From contig CP076040.1 of assembly GCA_014529675.2 (NCBI GenBank), positions 3,615,894-3,679,893 of the forward strand: 64,000 nt of DNA, written 5' to 3'. Position numbers and translations under genes: made by a program. Position 1 is the stretch's first letter; each line of letters starts with the position of its first letter. Of this stretch, positions 34,068 through 43,300 are shown piece after piece. Origin of the DNA: Opitutia bacterium ISCC 52. GTDB lineage: Bacteria; Verrucomicrobiota; Verrucomicrobiia; Opitutales; UBA2995. The notes below the pieces were generated by a model. The model made no database searches and had not been told where the DNA came from. It worked only from the letters and a program-made list of their open reading frames with translations.

Positions 34068-34832
34068 TCACCTCGCGTGAGCTACGAGGCGATAGAGGTG
34101 TCTTTTCACTTTTTTATGAACCTTCCCAAACTCAGAAAGATCAGGCATTTCTATTCCTTCATCGAAGTGCGGGTCCAAAGCTTCAGCCAATGATCTGAAG
34201 CCGTCGACGGTAACTGCGTCGTAAGGCCTTTCTGATCCACCTGGCTCAATCACTTGCCCAAGGTACCAGCTTGCTATACTAGTACTTCCCTTTTCAATTT
34301 GCCCAGCGATAAAGGGTCCCCATACTTCATTCTCCAGCCGCAGATATTCGCTCAAAGTGCCTGGAGCCTTTACGAAATTAATTCGAATTATTTCAGGTAT
34401 CTCAACCGATCCTGCTGAGACCATATTTACCAAAGGCTTCTGATATAAGTAGGCCTTGGCTTCGAACAAGTCTCTCACTGATATGTCAGAAAACTTTTTA
34501 TCGGGGAATACCTTTTTCCACGCTGGTGCCCCGCTGCCATATAGCTCTAGGTCACTAGTCTTATCGAATTCAGCATAGATCAGTATATTCGGCTCTTCGT
34601 CCATATTGAAACCGCCTATTCTTTGCCAGACAGACCAAACGGACATACGCCCCTCCTCTATCGCTTTTTCAGCGATTGGCTTCCAATAGTCTTGTTCTCG
34701 CTGTATATATTCCGCCATGTCCTCTCTTTCGACGAAACGGTGAGCTACGCTCGCTATTTCCTGAGCTCTAGCAACATCCACCGAGATTGCCAACGGAGCG
34801 AGGATAGATAATATTAATTTTATCAGATTCAT
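34068..34832 (-). CDS. Secreted tandem ABM-like protein
   Basis: 254 residues with a signal peptide (about 1-23, ending VARAQ). Two similar halves can be seen. Half one: VAHRFVEREDMAEYIQREQ, YWKPIAEKAIEEGRMSVW, then a strand ILIYAEFD. Half two: RINFVKAPGTLSEYLRLEN, VWGPFIAGQIEKGSTSIA, then YDAVTVDGF. Each has the shape beta, helix ending in E...W.P, G, W or Y, beta, as in the ferredoxin-like ABM fold. The same E..(Y/W)W.P...G....W signature appears in the 32379 and 34945 proteins. It is the second gene of the minus-strand cluster. No catalytic or cofactor residues can be named. Confidence 0.65.
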   Translation of the reverse strand: MNLIKLILSILAPLAISVDVARAQEIASVAHRFVEREDMAEYIQREQDYWKPIAEKAIEEGRMSVWSVWQRIGGFNMDEEPNILIYAEFDKTSDLELYGSGAPAWKKVFPDKKFSDISVRDLFEAKAYLYQKPLVNMVSAGSVEIPEIIRINFVKAPGTLSEYLRLENEVWGPFIAGQIEKGSTSIASWYLGQVIEPGGSERPYDAVTVDGFRSLAEALDPHFDEGIEMPDLSEFGKVHKKVKRHLYRLVAHAR

Positions 34833-34944
34833 TTTTGTTTTTCAGTTTAGAATTTATATTTGTTTCCTTATTCGGAGCAGCCGATCCGTCGATGCACGGA
34901 CCGCCCACAATAGTTTTCCTGGCTATGGAAAACTCTGCAAAAAA

Positions 34945-35676
34945 CTAAAGGTTCCCCGTGCTCATTTCCTCTTCGAATCTTAAAACGTACCTATCAACAT
35001 CTCCTTCGAAAAACTCGTGATATCCCTCCAATAATTGGCTTCTCTCATCCTCTGGTAAGTCCAGTATCGGCTCGTCTAGCTCCGCCCAGGAATCTATAAA
35101 ACGCCCACTGGCGATAGTTAGGTGGTTACCTCCGTACAAAAGTCTGTCCCAAACCCTACCATTGCTCCCGCTCTTTTGCACAGCTGGGATGAATTTATTC
35201 TCAACCCAATCGAGGTATTCGGAAATTCTGCCAGGTCGGATCGTTCTTTGGGTAACCACAACGAAATTAGGCCTATCGTCCGCTGGGATCGCCAACTCTC
35301 TCCTGAAGGTGGTCAGTTCCCTGCTCTTAATAGTCTGACTCATAGCGCCCAACCACAGATCCCAATGAGCCTGATCCATTACTTCCTGGCCGCTTTCCCT
35401 TTCGGCGAAGCTATCGCTTTCGGTTATTATGTGAAACGTGTGCGTTTCGCCATATACTCGTCTCCAAACCCAGCGTCTGCCTCTCCCAGCATTCTCGTAT
35501 GCCTCAGACATTTCCTTCTGCAACGCTGTGAACTCATCTATTTTATCGTGCTTAACCGCGATTTTTCTTACGATAATTAATCGGTCAGTTTGTTGCGAGT
35601 AGAGATTCGCACTACCGGCTAGAAAAACTGCCAATATTAACGATATTCTGAATTTTGGTGATACATTTCTGATCAT
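34945..35676 (-). CDS. Secreted tandem ABM-like protein, first gene of the cluster
   Basis: 243 residues with a signal peptide (about 1-27, ending NLYSQQ). Two ferredoxin-like halves are visible: IIVRKIAVKHDKIDEFTAL, RRWVWRRVYGETHTFHII; and VVVTQRTIRPGRISEYLDW, ENKFIPAVQKSGSNGRVW, then HLTIASGRF. The helix-W-strand signature resembles that of the 34068 protein. It would be secreted. It is the upstream-most gene of the minus-strand cluster, and its 5' end faces the divergent TetR gene, about 500 bases away. The promoter of the cluster should lie in 35677-35900, where the sequence is AT-rich, but I see no convincing -35/-10 pair. Function unknown. Confidence 0.65.
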   Translation of the reverse strand: MIRNVSPKFRISLILAVFLAGSANLYSQQTDRLIIVRKIAVKHDKIDEFTALQKEMSEAYENAGRGRRWVWRRVYGETHTFHIITESDSFAERESGQEVMDQAHWDLWLGAMSQTIKSRELTTFRRELAIPADDRPNFVVVTQRTIRPGRISEYLDWVENKFIPAVQKSGSNGRVWDRLLYGGNHLTIASGRFIDSWAELDEPILDLPEDERSQLLEGYHEFFEGDVDRYVLRFEEEMSTGNL

Positions 35677-35905
35677 TGGGGCATGAAATTCAACCCCACA
35701 GAGGTTTTGTCAATAATTATTTAACTAAAGATAAAAAATTTGTGCATTGCTGCACAAGTTCTGGATGACCATACTACTCCAATAAAATTGGATTTACGCT
35801 AGTTTTGTTTGCAACCACCTGTCCTTTCCGAGAAGTATATCTCTTAGAGCTTACCCTCCCATACCGATTATCAATCCATTGGCATCCCAAGGGGATTTGG
35901 CAATT

Positions 35906-36007
35906 ATGATAGAGACCTTTTGGCAACACTGTTACGACGGCACCAACATTACTCTACTTGAATCGATGACAGGTTTAATTGCTAGCTTCCTCACCGATAT
36001 CAATTGA
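35906..36007 (+). CDS. Possible small protein or leader ahead of a terminator
   Basis: An ATG at 35906, with AAGGGG about 11 bases upstream as a fair ribosome binding site, opens 33 codons (MIETFWQHCYDGTNITLLES and on to FLTDIN) with a stop at 36007. A strong terminator begins 14 bases later. The gene is too short for a family call. It could be a true small protein, a leader peptide, or just the 3' end of a small RNA gene. Confidence 0.3.
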   Translation: MIETFWQHCYDGTNITLLESMTGLIASFLTDIN

Positions 36008-36020
36008 TGAGTTTTTATAC

Positions 36021-36051
36021 AAAAACCTCTGCCCACAAGGCAGGGGTTTTT
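36021..36051. terminator. Bidirectional intrinsic terminator
   Basis: AAAAACCTCTGCC and GGCAGGGGTTTTT form a 13-bp stem with one T-G wobble around a CACAA loop. The run of A on one side and of T on the other makes it usable in both directions. It lies between the 34945 and 36191 genes and would isolate the TetR gene from the short ORF upstream. Confidence 0.8.
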
Positions 36052-36190
36052 ATGATGAATGTCAGCAAAAAATGCCAACCTAGAAAAAGACCAATGCGAT
36101 TTAAATCCTGAGTCAATTAAATTTTAATGATCATTGCATATTCTGATTGGATTTGTTGACTTCGTAACCGAAATGTAACAATCTATCATA

Positions 36191-36808
36191 ATGTCCCAAT
36201 CCATCAAAACGAGAACAGTCGGAAGACCGCGTAAATTCGATCGTGACAAAGTCATCGATCAAGCACTAAAAGCCTTTTGGATGCATGGATATGAAGGGAC
36301 TAGCATGCGCATACTCGTATCAGCGACGGGCCTAGAAGCGCCGAGCATATACGGTGCATTCGGCAACAAAAAGCAATTTTTTGAAACGTGCATTGAAAGT
36401 TATGCGAAAAAATCTCGGCCGTTCCACGAAAAAGCAATAAGTCAACCAGATTCGCGCCTTGTAGCTAAATGTTGTCTAGAAGGTGTGGTTGAAATCATGA
36501 CATCTGAGGGTTATCCTGAGGGTTGCCTTGTCATTTTGGGAGCAGTTGTATCTAGCCCTCAATCCGACTCTGTCAGACATTATTTGTCTGATAAAATGTC
36601 TGACCTTACTTTGCGTTATGTTAAGCGATTCGAAAGATCAATAGAAGAGGGTGATTTGCCAAAGAATGCAGCCCCGTCAGCACTCGCAAACTACCTTATG
36701 ACAATCGATCGTGGACTCGCCCTACAAGCAAAGGCAGGCCATACAAAACCCGATCTTTTAAAGACCGTTTCGATGGCCTTAAGTAATTGGCCATTCTGCG
36801 ATCGCTAG
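36191..36808 (+). CDS. TetR/AcrR-family transcriptional regulator
   Basis: 205 residues. The N-terminal domain (about 15-65) is the TetR helix-turn-helix: KFDRDKVIDQALKAFWMHGY, TSMRILVSATGLEAPSIYGA, FGNKKQFF. The ligand domain includes MTSEGYPEGCLVILGAVVSS, which resembles the C-terminal part of the TetR_C group with the conserved GCL. Such regulators bind small hydrophobic or aromatic effectors and usually control neighbours. Two groups are candidates: the divergent ABM cluster at 30175-35676 and the symporter remnant and sulfotransferase downstream. An inverted repeat overlaps its stop codon. The effector is unknown. Confidence 0.9.
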   Translation: MSQSIKTRTVGRPRKFDRDKVIDQALKAFWMHGYEGTSMRILVSATGLEAPSIYGAFGNKKQFFETCIESYAKKSRPFHEKAISQPDSRLVAKCCLEGVVEIMTSEGYPEGCLVILGAVVSSPQSDSVRHYLSDKMSDLTLRYVKRFERSIEEGDLPKNAAPSALANYLMTIDRGLALQAKAGHTKPDLLKTVSMALSNWPFCDR

Positions 36809-36823
36809 TTCGTTTGCTAGCGA
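36802..36823. promoter_or_regulatory. Inverted repeat at the end of the TetR gene
   Basis: TCGCTAG, an 8-base spacer and CTAGCGA form a perfect 7-bp inverted repeat, the first arm containing the TetR stop codon. The symporter remnant starts with GTG four bases later. With no T tract it is more likely an operator or an mRNA hairpin than a terminator; TetR dimers bind palindromes of about this size. Confidence 0.3.
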
Positions 36824-36826
36824 ATT

Positions 36827-37491
36827 GTGACTGTTTATACGATAACGATTCTTCTCAGCCTTCTGGCCTATGTAGTGGTTGGGAATTACGTGGGCCGCAA
36901 AGTAAAAGGAATCGAAGATTACTTCGTGGCGGGCCGGCGAGCCCCAGTGTTTCTTATAGTGGGAACGCTCGTCGCCAGCTTTCTAAGCTCCAATGTTTAT
37001 ATCGGCCAGGCTGGTTTCAACTACGCCGCAAATGCCGCCATTATTCTGATTTCTGCAGTTGTTTTGTGTGGATATATTTGGGTGCTGTGTACTTTGGCCG
37101 CTTCATTCGCCGCAGCCGTACTCTAACAGTCGCTGAGTATTTCGGGCAACGATTCAAAAGCCGTCCCGTTCGAATCATCGCCGGGCTGACAGTAATCATA
37201 GGTCTCGGATTCTATTTGATCGCCGTGACCCAAGGTACAGCACTGATCATCTCGAGTGTAACTCCTCTGTCCTACAGTCAGTCTCTGGTCATCAGTTGGG
37301 CAAGCTATACTTCTTTTACGTTCTTCGCAGGATCCCGTGGGATTATCATAACCGATACGATGGTCTTCGTGTTTTTCTTGGTAGTCACGTTTGCAGCTAT
37401 GTATGAGATCATCGCCGCCCAAGAAGGCTGGTTCGAGGCTATGGATAAGCTATTGCAGTTAGAGGGAAAAAAGTATTACCTAAAGATATGA
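36827..37491 (+). pseudogene. Broken sodium/solute symporter (SSS family)
   Basis: The frame from GTG 36827 reads the start of an SSS transporter: VVVGNYVGRKVKGIEDYFVA, GRRAPVFLIVGTLVASFLSS. After GYI near 37075-37085 it shifts by one base into the frame GAVYFGRFIRRSRTLTVAEY, and continues through GFYLIAVTQGTALI and GSRGIIITDTMVF to a stop at 37491. A complete member has about 500 residues, so this keeps only the first third and has a frameshift. The last residues (KKYYLKI) are not transporter-like and overlap the start of the sulfotransferase gene by four bases. Confidence 0.8.
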
Positions 37492-38333
37492 AAATCTCGA
37501 CTATTTTCAAGGCGATGATGAATCCGGCTCATGCAATTTATTCGGACACCGTCATAGAATACATTGTCCCTAAAAAGAGAAAGCACGCTGCTTTGATATC
37601 CGCGCCTAAATCAGGATCGACTTGGCTCAGCTCAATACTGATGTCCTTACTTGGCTGGCAAGTTATGCATCTACTTCCTCATTTTGGGAGAAGAGAGCAA
37701 GAGCTCGACATTCATCGTCTCCTTTTGACTAAGCGCAGCAATAACATCGTTACCCCGGGCGTCCATACACGTTATAGTCGCGAAACTACCAAATTGTTGA
37801 AACTCAGCAATGCCCACACAATTCTTCAGTTTCGTAGTATTTTTGATATAGTCGTGAGCTTTAAAGACCATATGAATAATGAAAGCGTCAAATGGCCTAT
37901 GGCTTACATGGATACTGATACTTGGAAATCCTTTAACGAAACCGAGCAGCTCGATTTTGTCGTGGATATGGTAGTGCCTTGGTATTTTAACTTTTATTCC
38001 GGTTGGATGAATTCTGATTTCATAAAAGACAAGGAGCGCGCACTTATCGTCACCTATGAAGATATGAAGCAGGATATCTTGGCTGTTGTCTCAAAGACCT
38101 GCAAATTTTTGGGAGAGCCAAAATCCGATGACGAAATTCGAGCTGCCATAGAGCTTTCCAAAAGATTGCAAACCCGCAAAAACAAGGGAGTTGTCGGACG
38201 GGGAAAATCACAACTGAATGACAAGCAACGCCAGCGTATCGTTTATTACACCCGATTTTACCCAAACATCGACTTTACCATCCTTGGAATTCCCGATGAA
38301 ATGATTCCTTCACGACTGACCGCGGCCAAGTAA
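37488..38333 (+). CDS. Cytosolic sulfotransferase (PAPS-dependent)
   Basis: 281 residues of the sulfotransferase family. The 5'-phosphosulfate loop is ISAPKSGSTWLSSI (about 37-50). The 3'-phosphate-binding strand-helix is seen at about 115-128 in QFRSIFDIVVSFKDHM, and the end has KGVVGRGKSQLNDKQRQRI with a RKGxxGDW-like end region. It would transfer sulfate from PAPS to an alcohol or amine on a small molecule or glycan. The ATG at 37488 overlaps the stop of the symporter remnant by four bases, so the gene may have been joined to a transporter by rearrangement. A second sulfotransferase lies at 46084-46897 but is frameshifted. Confidence 0.87.
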   Translation: MKISTIFKAMMNPAHAIYSDTVIEYIVPKKRKHAALISAPKSGSTWLSSILMSLLGWQVMHLLPHFGRREQELDIHRLLLTKRSNNIVTPGVHTRYSRETTKLLKLSNAHTILQFRSIFDIVVSFKDHMNNESVKWPMAYMDTDTWKSFNETEQLDFVVDMVVPWYFNFYSGWMNSDFIKDKERALIVTYEDMKQDILAVVSKTCKFLGEPKSDDEIRAAIELSKRLQTRKNKGVVGRGKSQLNDKQRQRIVYYTRFYPNIDFTILGIPDEMIPSRLTAAK

Positions 38334-38746
38334 AATCCTTGCTTCCTTGATCCATATTTTTTTCAGAAACTTGGATCGATTCCAATATGGTTCATTCAAT
38401 TTCAAGTTTCGGAAATCCTATCTAATACCAGGTTGTGGAAAACTGAATTTCGAGCAAAAAACGATCGCTCCTCATTCACTAACACTTACTTCCTTGTTCT
38501 GACAAACAAGCAAATGTTCTTTGTAAGTCGTTGATTATAATGATGGAGTTGAAAGGATTCGATTTCAGTATTTGGATACGGCCAGATAAGACGTAATGAT
38601 TCTCTATTCATTCGCAGGTATTAAAGGCTTTAAATCGTAGTTTTCATACTTGAATCTCGAGAACCTAATCGCCTCATTCCGTTGGACCTGCAAAAAAGTC
38701 ACCCCTGAGTTCATAAAAGTTTGCTTCCCGTAAAAGCACTGTTTTC
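38334..38746. other. Non-coding stretch, nothing recognised
   Basis: About 410 bases between the sulfotransferase and DUF3127 genes. I found no coding pattern, tRNA-like cloverleaf, terminator or direct repeat; the sequence is AT-rich. Confidence 0.5.
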
Positions 38747-38755
38747 TTGAGGACC

Positions 38756-39103
38756 ATGGCATACGAATTAAACGGAACCGTAAAAGAAATTTTCGACACT
38801 CAAACTTTCGATAGTGGCTTTAGCAAACGCGCGTTTGTAGTCACAAGCGAAGCTGATAAATATCCTCAGGACATTCAGTTCGAGTGCCTTAAGGAACGTA
38901 TCGAATTGATTGATAGTCTAAACAAAGGCGACAAAGTCACCGTAAGTTTCGATATCAATGGCCGGGAATGGAACGGAAAGTATTTCGTGAACCTGGTAGC
39001 GTGGAAGATCGATAGTAAGAGCAGTGGTTCAGCTAGCGCAGACGACGATACTCCACCCATGGCGGATCCGGACGAAGACTTCGACGACGAGCCACCGTTC
39101 TGA
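38756..39103 (+). CDS. DUF3127 OB-fold-like protein
   Basis: 115 residues from ATG 38756; TTG 38747 is a possible start three codons upstream. The first about 85 residues match DUF3127: [63 protein letters not shown]. The fold is OB-like, similar to single-stranded-DNA-binding proteins and common in Bacteroidetes and Verrucomicrobiota. The tail is acidic and ends [10 protein letters not shown], strikingly like the acidic C-terminal tip of single-stranded-DNA-binding protein, which docks repair proteins. A role in DNA replication or repair is inferred from that. It stands apart from its neighbours. Confidence 0.85.
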   Translation: MAYELNGTVKEIFDTQTFDSGFSKRAFVVTSEADKYPQDIQFECLKERIELIDSLNKGDKVTVSFDINGREWNGKYFVNLVAWKIDSKSSGSASADDDTPPMADPDEDFDDEPPF

Positions 39104-39112
39104 GGATTACAA

Positions 39113-40084
39113 TTACGTTACGGGCAATCCGTGAGCCACGCGTAAGGTCGGATCCTGCTTGAGTAGATCGAGGCCTCGTTGAGCCAAGGAGATGAATTCC
39201 TCTTCATCCAAAGCATCAACCCGCCGAAACGTTTCGAGCAATTGATCGAGGTGCTCCATGGTGTTCACACCCACCACAGCGGTAGAGAGCCCTTTCAAAC
39301 TCAAGGTGTAACGAATGGCCATTTCATAGTCTTCCTTCGGGAGACGAAACTCGTTATTAAGGTTTCCTCCCAGCACCTTCATCGAGACCAGACCAATATT
39401 TTTCTCTAATGCGCGACCCCAGATTTTGTTTTCAAAGTCGTAGGTGTGCTGGTTGACGTAGTTGACGGCGTGCATCATGACATCGATCTCGCCTGAATCG
39501 ATCGCGTAATGAAACCGGCTGGGATGCAAGTGACCGCTAGCGCCGATGAAGCGGATCTTGCCCTGCTCTTTCGCTTTGCGCAATGCACCCATGGCACCTT
39601 TCTCGCTGAATGCAAAATCGAGATCACTCCAACGGTCCAAATGACCCAGGTTGTGCAAGTGGACCAGATCGACATGATCGGTTTGAATGTGCCGCAGGCT
39701 GTTTTCCAATAATTCCATCGTACCTTCGTAGGTATCGGCCTCCGTCTTGGTCACTATAAAGACCTTGTCTCGCCTACCCTTTAAGGCATGTCCCAAGCGA
39801 CGCTCCGCTTCTCCCTTGGTATAGTTCGGCGCGGTATCCATGTAATTGATGCCTTCGTCGATGGCTTTGGCGATGATGTCATTCACCTTTGGAATATCGG
39901 TGTTGGGCCGCCCGAGAGGGGCCGTGCCGATACCCAGTTTTGAAACCGGCACATCCGTACGTCCTAGTGGATTGTATGGCATCGCTTCGTTTGGCGCCGC
40001 CCAAGCTGAAGGGCTGCTATTCTTCAGGGCAAATAGTCCACTGCCTGCGAGGGCCGAATATTTAAGAAAATCTCTCCGTTCCAT
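39113..40084 (-). CDS. Tat-secreted aldo/keto reductase
   Basis: 323 residues with a Tat-type signal (MERRDFLKYSALAGSGLFA, residues 1-19). The aldo/keto reductase barrel shows the full tetrad: D83 and Y88 in YMDTAPNYTKGEA, K113 in FIVTKTE, and a His at about 142 in DLVHLHN. Such proteins use NADPH; why it is exported is not obvious, but several PVC genomes export this and Gfo/Idh enzymes with their cofactor bound. It converges with the DUF3127 gene (10 bases apart). The 240 bases to the next gene hold a GC-rich palindromic element. Substrate unknown; likely a sugar or aldehyde. Confidence 0.9.
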   Translation of the reverse strand: MERRDFLKYSALAGSGLFALKNSSPSAWAAPNEAMPYNPLGRTDVPVSKLGIGTAPLGRPNTDIPKVNDIIAKAIDEGINYMDTAPNYTKGEAERRLGHALKGRRDKVFIVTKTEADTYEGTMELLENSLRHIQTDHVDLVHLHNLGHLDRWSDLDFAFSEKGAMGALRKAKEQGKIRFIGASGHLHPSRFHYAIDSGEIDVMMHAVNYVNQHTYDFENKIWGRALEKNIGLVSMKVLGGNLNNEFRLPKEDYEMAIRYTLSLKGLSTAVVGVNTMEHLDQLLETFRRVDALDEEEFISLAQRGLDLLKQDPTLRVAHGLPVT

Positions 40085-40180
40085 AATATTTCAAGGGTTG
40101 ATGAGTAAAACGAGTTTGAGATTATAACCTATGCGCATGAGCTCCGTTTTGCAACTGGAAGATTGCAAACAACCATGAAG

Positions 40181-40250
40181 GCGGCCCGCTTGGCAATCGG
40201 GCCCTACCTAATCGAGCTAAAGACAGGGCGGGATCGCCGAGCACACCGGG
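40181..40250. repeat. GC-rich palindromic intergenic element
   Basis: The segment GCGGCCCGCTTGGCAATCGG is followed by GCCCTACC, then after about 25 bases by GGGCGGGATCGCCGAGC. A closely similar GCGGGCCGCC...GGCCCCTACC segment lies at 56670-56705, also between genes. Element size and distribution are not known from one window. Confidence 0.4.
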
Positions 40251-40326
40251 ACTTAATTTTCCCAAAAAGAAAGCCCGCCAGACTTTCGTCCAACGAGCTT
40301 TCCCACAGGTTAAACTCTATTACTAC

Positions 40327-43300
40327 TTAATTGTGCGGGTGCATTTCAAGTATTTCCTCAACCATATAAAAACCGGCCTTATCTTTGACTTCCTCGCGCA
40401 CACGAGCGACATCGGCTGGATCAACGATTTTTGAGAGGACTTTCTTATTACCAAACTGGATGCGGGTATAAGTGATAACGGCGGCAATTTCCTCATCGGT
40501 TAAAATGCCTTCAAATCCTGTCATGGGCGGCAATCCCTTGGTCGGGTCATATTGCTGGCCAGCTACTTCAATCGGTCCCCAGAGGCCTTTTAGGACTATC
40601 TTGATCAAACGATCTTCATTGCCCATCACCCACTCATTATCACTGAGTGGCGGGTAGATATCTTGAATCGCCCCTTTCCCATTTTCACCGTGGCAGGTCG
40701 CACAATGCGCATCCCGATTGAAGACTTCCTGCCCCAGGTTATAAACTTCAAGAGCGGCAGCCGGGATGTTGGTTTGCGGAATATTCTTTGCGTTCCCCCT
40801 TTTGGATTTGTCGTAAAATTCCAAAGTTCCGGCGAGATAGGATTTGAGGTTATCGTTTCCAGAAATGTTCAATTCTCCAAGCAGAGCCATAGACTCAATA
40901 CGATCACCTAGGGTCCACATGATCGACTCGTAGGCAGGTCCCATCCATTTGGTTATGGGTTTCTTCAGGCCTTCGGCAGCGATGCGGGCACCGATGTCAT
41001 TGTCCATCCAGGAAGCAGCCACTACTGACTCAAGACGCACACGAGGATGCTCATCCACCGCAGCTTTCATAAACAGGGCTTCGTAACCATCGATTTTCCG
41101 GTAGGCATAACGAAGCACACGAACGGCAGCCGAGCGAAGATCGTAACTTTTGCTGTCCAAGCATTGTTGGAGTAGCTTTTCATCCACCTGGTTTTGTCCC
41201 CAAGTCACCCAAAGCGCTTCCAAGAGGTGACGATTGTAATCAGGATCCGATTTCTTCAAACGGGCGGCCCACTTCTTAATCGCAGGCAGAACTTTGTCGG
41301 CATCATGACTACGAATCTCACGGCGGGTACGGTAGCGGGTGCGATATTCATGAGCCTTAAGATTTTCGAAGAGTTTCGATAGAGACGCTCCATCAATCTG
41401 GGCCGGTTCGAGCAGTGGTCGTGACGGATAGGTGATCCGATAAATACGGCCGTGGTCGTTGTCCCGGTTCGGGTCACGAGCGGAGTGCTGCATATGCCCG
41501 ATGAGTGGGTTGTGCCAATCGATAACATAGAGCGATCCATCGGGGGCGGTTTCGATATCGACTGGACGGAAATTCGGGTCGTTCGAATAAATCATATCCT
41601 GCCGAAGCTCACCGGTGTAGCCTGCGCCATCTTCCCAGACCTTGTGCTGCTTGATTCCGAGAAAACCGATGGAGTTGGCGATCAGAAAATCACCTTGTAC
41701 TTCATCAGGGAAATGCCGCGAATACATAAACTCGGTTCCAGAGGTGGGACGAACCCTATGCGTGGTAAACTGCTCAACTTTTTCGACTTCCATTCCGTAG
41801 GGAATCTTAGCGGATAGTGGTAATGACCACCAATTGGCACCGCCCGAAGCATCGGACAAAAAGTTTTGTCCCCACTCGTTGAAGGTGATCCCCCAAGGGT
41901 TGGAAACGTCCGTTTGCATAAAGCGTTCCAAACGCCAGCTATTGGGATCGAAACGCCAGTTGCCTCCGTCGGTGCAACGCTCAGGTCCGTAGGGAGTTTC
42001 AACTTGGGAATGAAGGAAACGGCCTTCGCTCATGTAAAACGCACCGGAGGCATCAGCACTGTAGGCGGAGATCGCATGGTGGGTATCATGCGAATCAAAT
42101 CCGTGCAGCAGCAGCTCCATACGATCAGCTCGATCGTCCCCATCGTCATCAACGAGCAATGCGAGATTCGGTTCCTGAGAAAGGTAGACACCTTCCGGTG
42201 CGATCTCGAACCCGATAGGCAGGTGAAGCCCATCCGCAAATACGGTCTGTTTGTCCGCACGACCATCACCGTCGGTATCTTCGAGAATCAGAATCTTGTC
42301 ATTGGGTCGTTCATCTCCCGGTTTGTAGTGCGGGTAGGAAGGAAGAACAGAGACCCAAAGGCGGCCCTTGTTATCAAAAGCGGTTTGCACCGGATTCTGC
42401 AGGTCAGGGAATTCTGATTCGGAGGCAAACAAGTCGATCTTGTAACCTTCGGGCAGGGTGAATCCTTCCAGAGCTTTATCCACATCGAGAAACTCAATGG
42501 GGAAATCAAAATTCGTTTCAGTCGGACTAAGCTCAATGGTCTTGGAATCATCCACACTAAGGTTTTCCGTTTTACCCTGCGCAACTTCGTGAATCTTCTT
42601 ATCACGAAGCACCGTCATCTCGCGGATCTTTTGAATTTCCTCCGGGTAATTCTTGTCACCGTAGGGTTTGTACCGACGACCATAGACGTGAACCCCATTC
42701 AACATGCGGTAGTCATTAAACCAGAACCAGTTTTTGTCGGCTACAGCTTCATAAACGAGCGCTTCATTTGCGAAGGAATTGGAGCTGGATTCACCGTAGA
42801 GTTCATCGGCCAGGATGGTTGCCAAGTTGGCATACCCTTCGTTGGACAAGGCAAAACCGTTGATCGTTTGCGGGTTCTTTTCGGACGTGTAGAGTTTACT
42901 GGTCGGTGTGAAAAGATCGATAAATCCGACTTTGTTATCACGTGCTGCTCGTTTCATAGCAGCGGTGTAGGCGGCCAGGCGTTTGTTCTCCTCTACCCCA
43001 TTGGGTAAATCCATGGTGTCGGACAAGTCCTCGTAGGCTGTTGGAGAAACCAGGACCAATCGAGGTGCTGATTTTCCATTATACTTTTGAGTCAGGGTAT
43101 GTTTCACGAACGCATCCAGCTCGTAGTAAAAGCGGTCTGCTTGCTCAATACCATCGAAGGATTCGTTGTAGCCAAAGAATGCCAGGATCGTGTCAGCCTC
43201 CAGCATGGTCAGCCACTCATCCGGATAAGGATAATGTCCGATACCGGTGTGAATCTGATGGTGCGGATGAAATGCCTCTGCTCCAGGAAACGCCCATTGT

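Noticed and set aside
36156-36181. TTGACT and TAACAAT ahead of the TetR gene as a promoter
   Set aside because: The spacing is 13 bases, too short for a sigma-70-type promoter, and other hexamer pairs nearby are no better.
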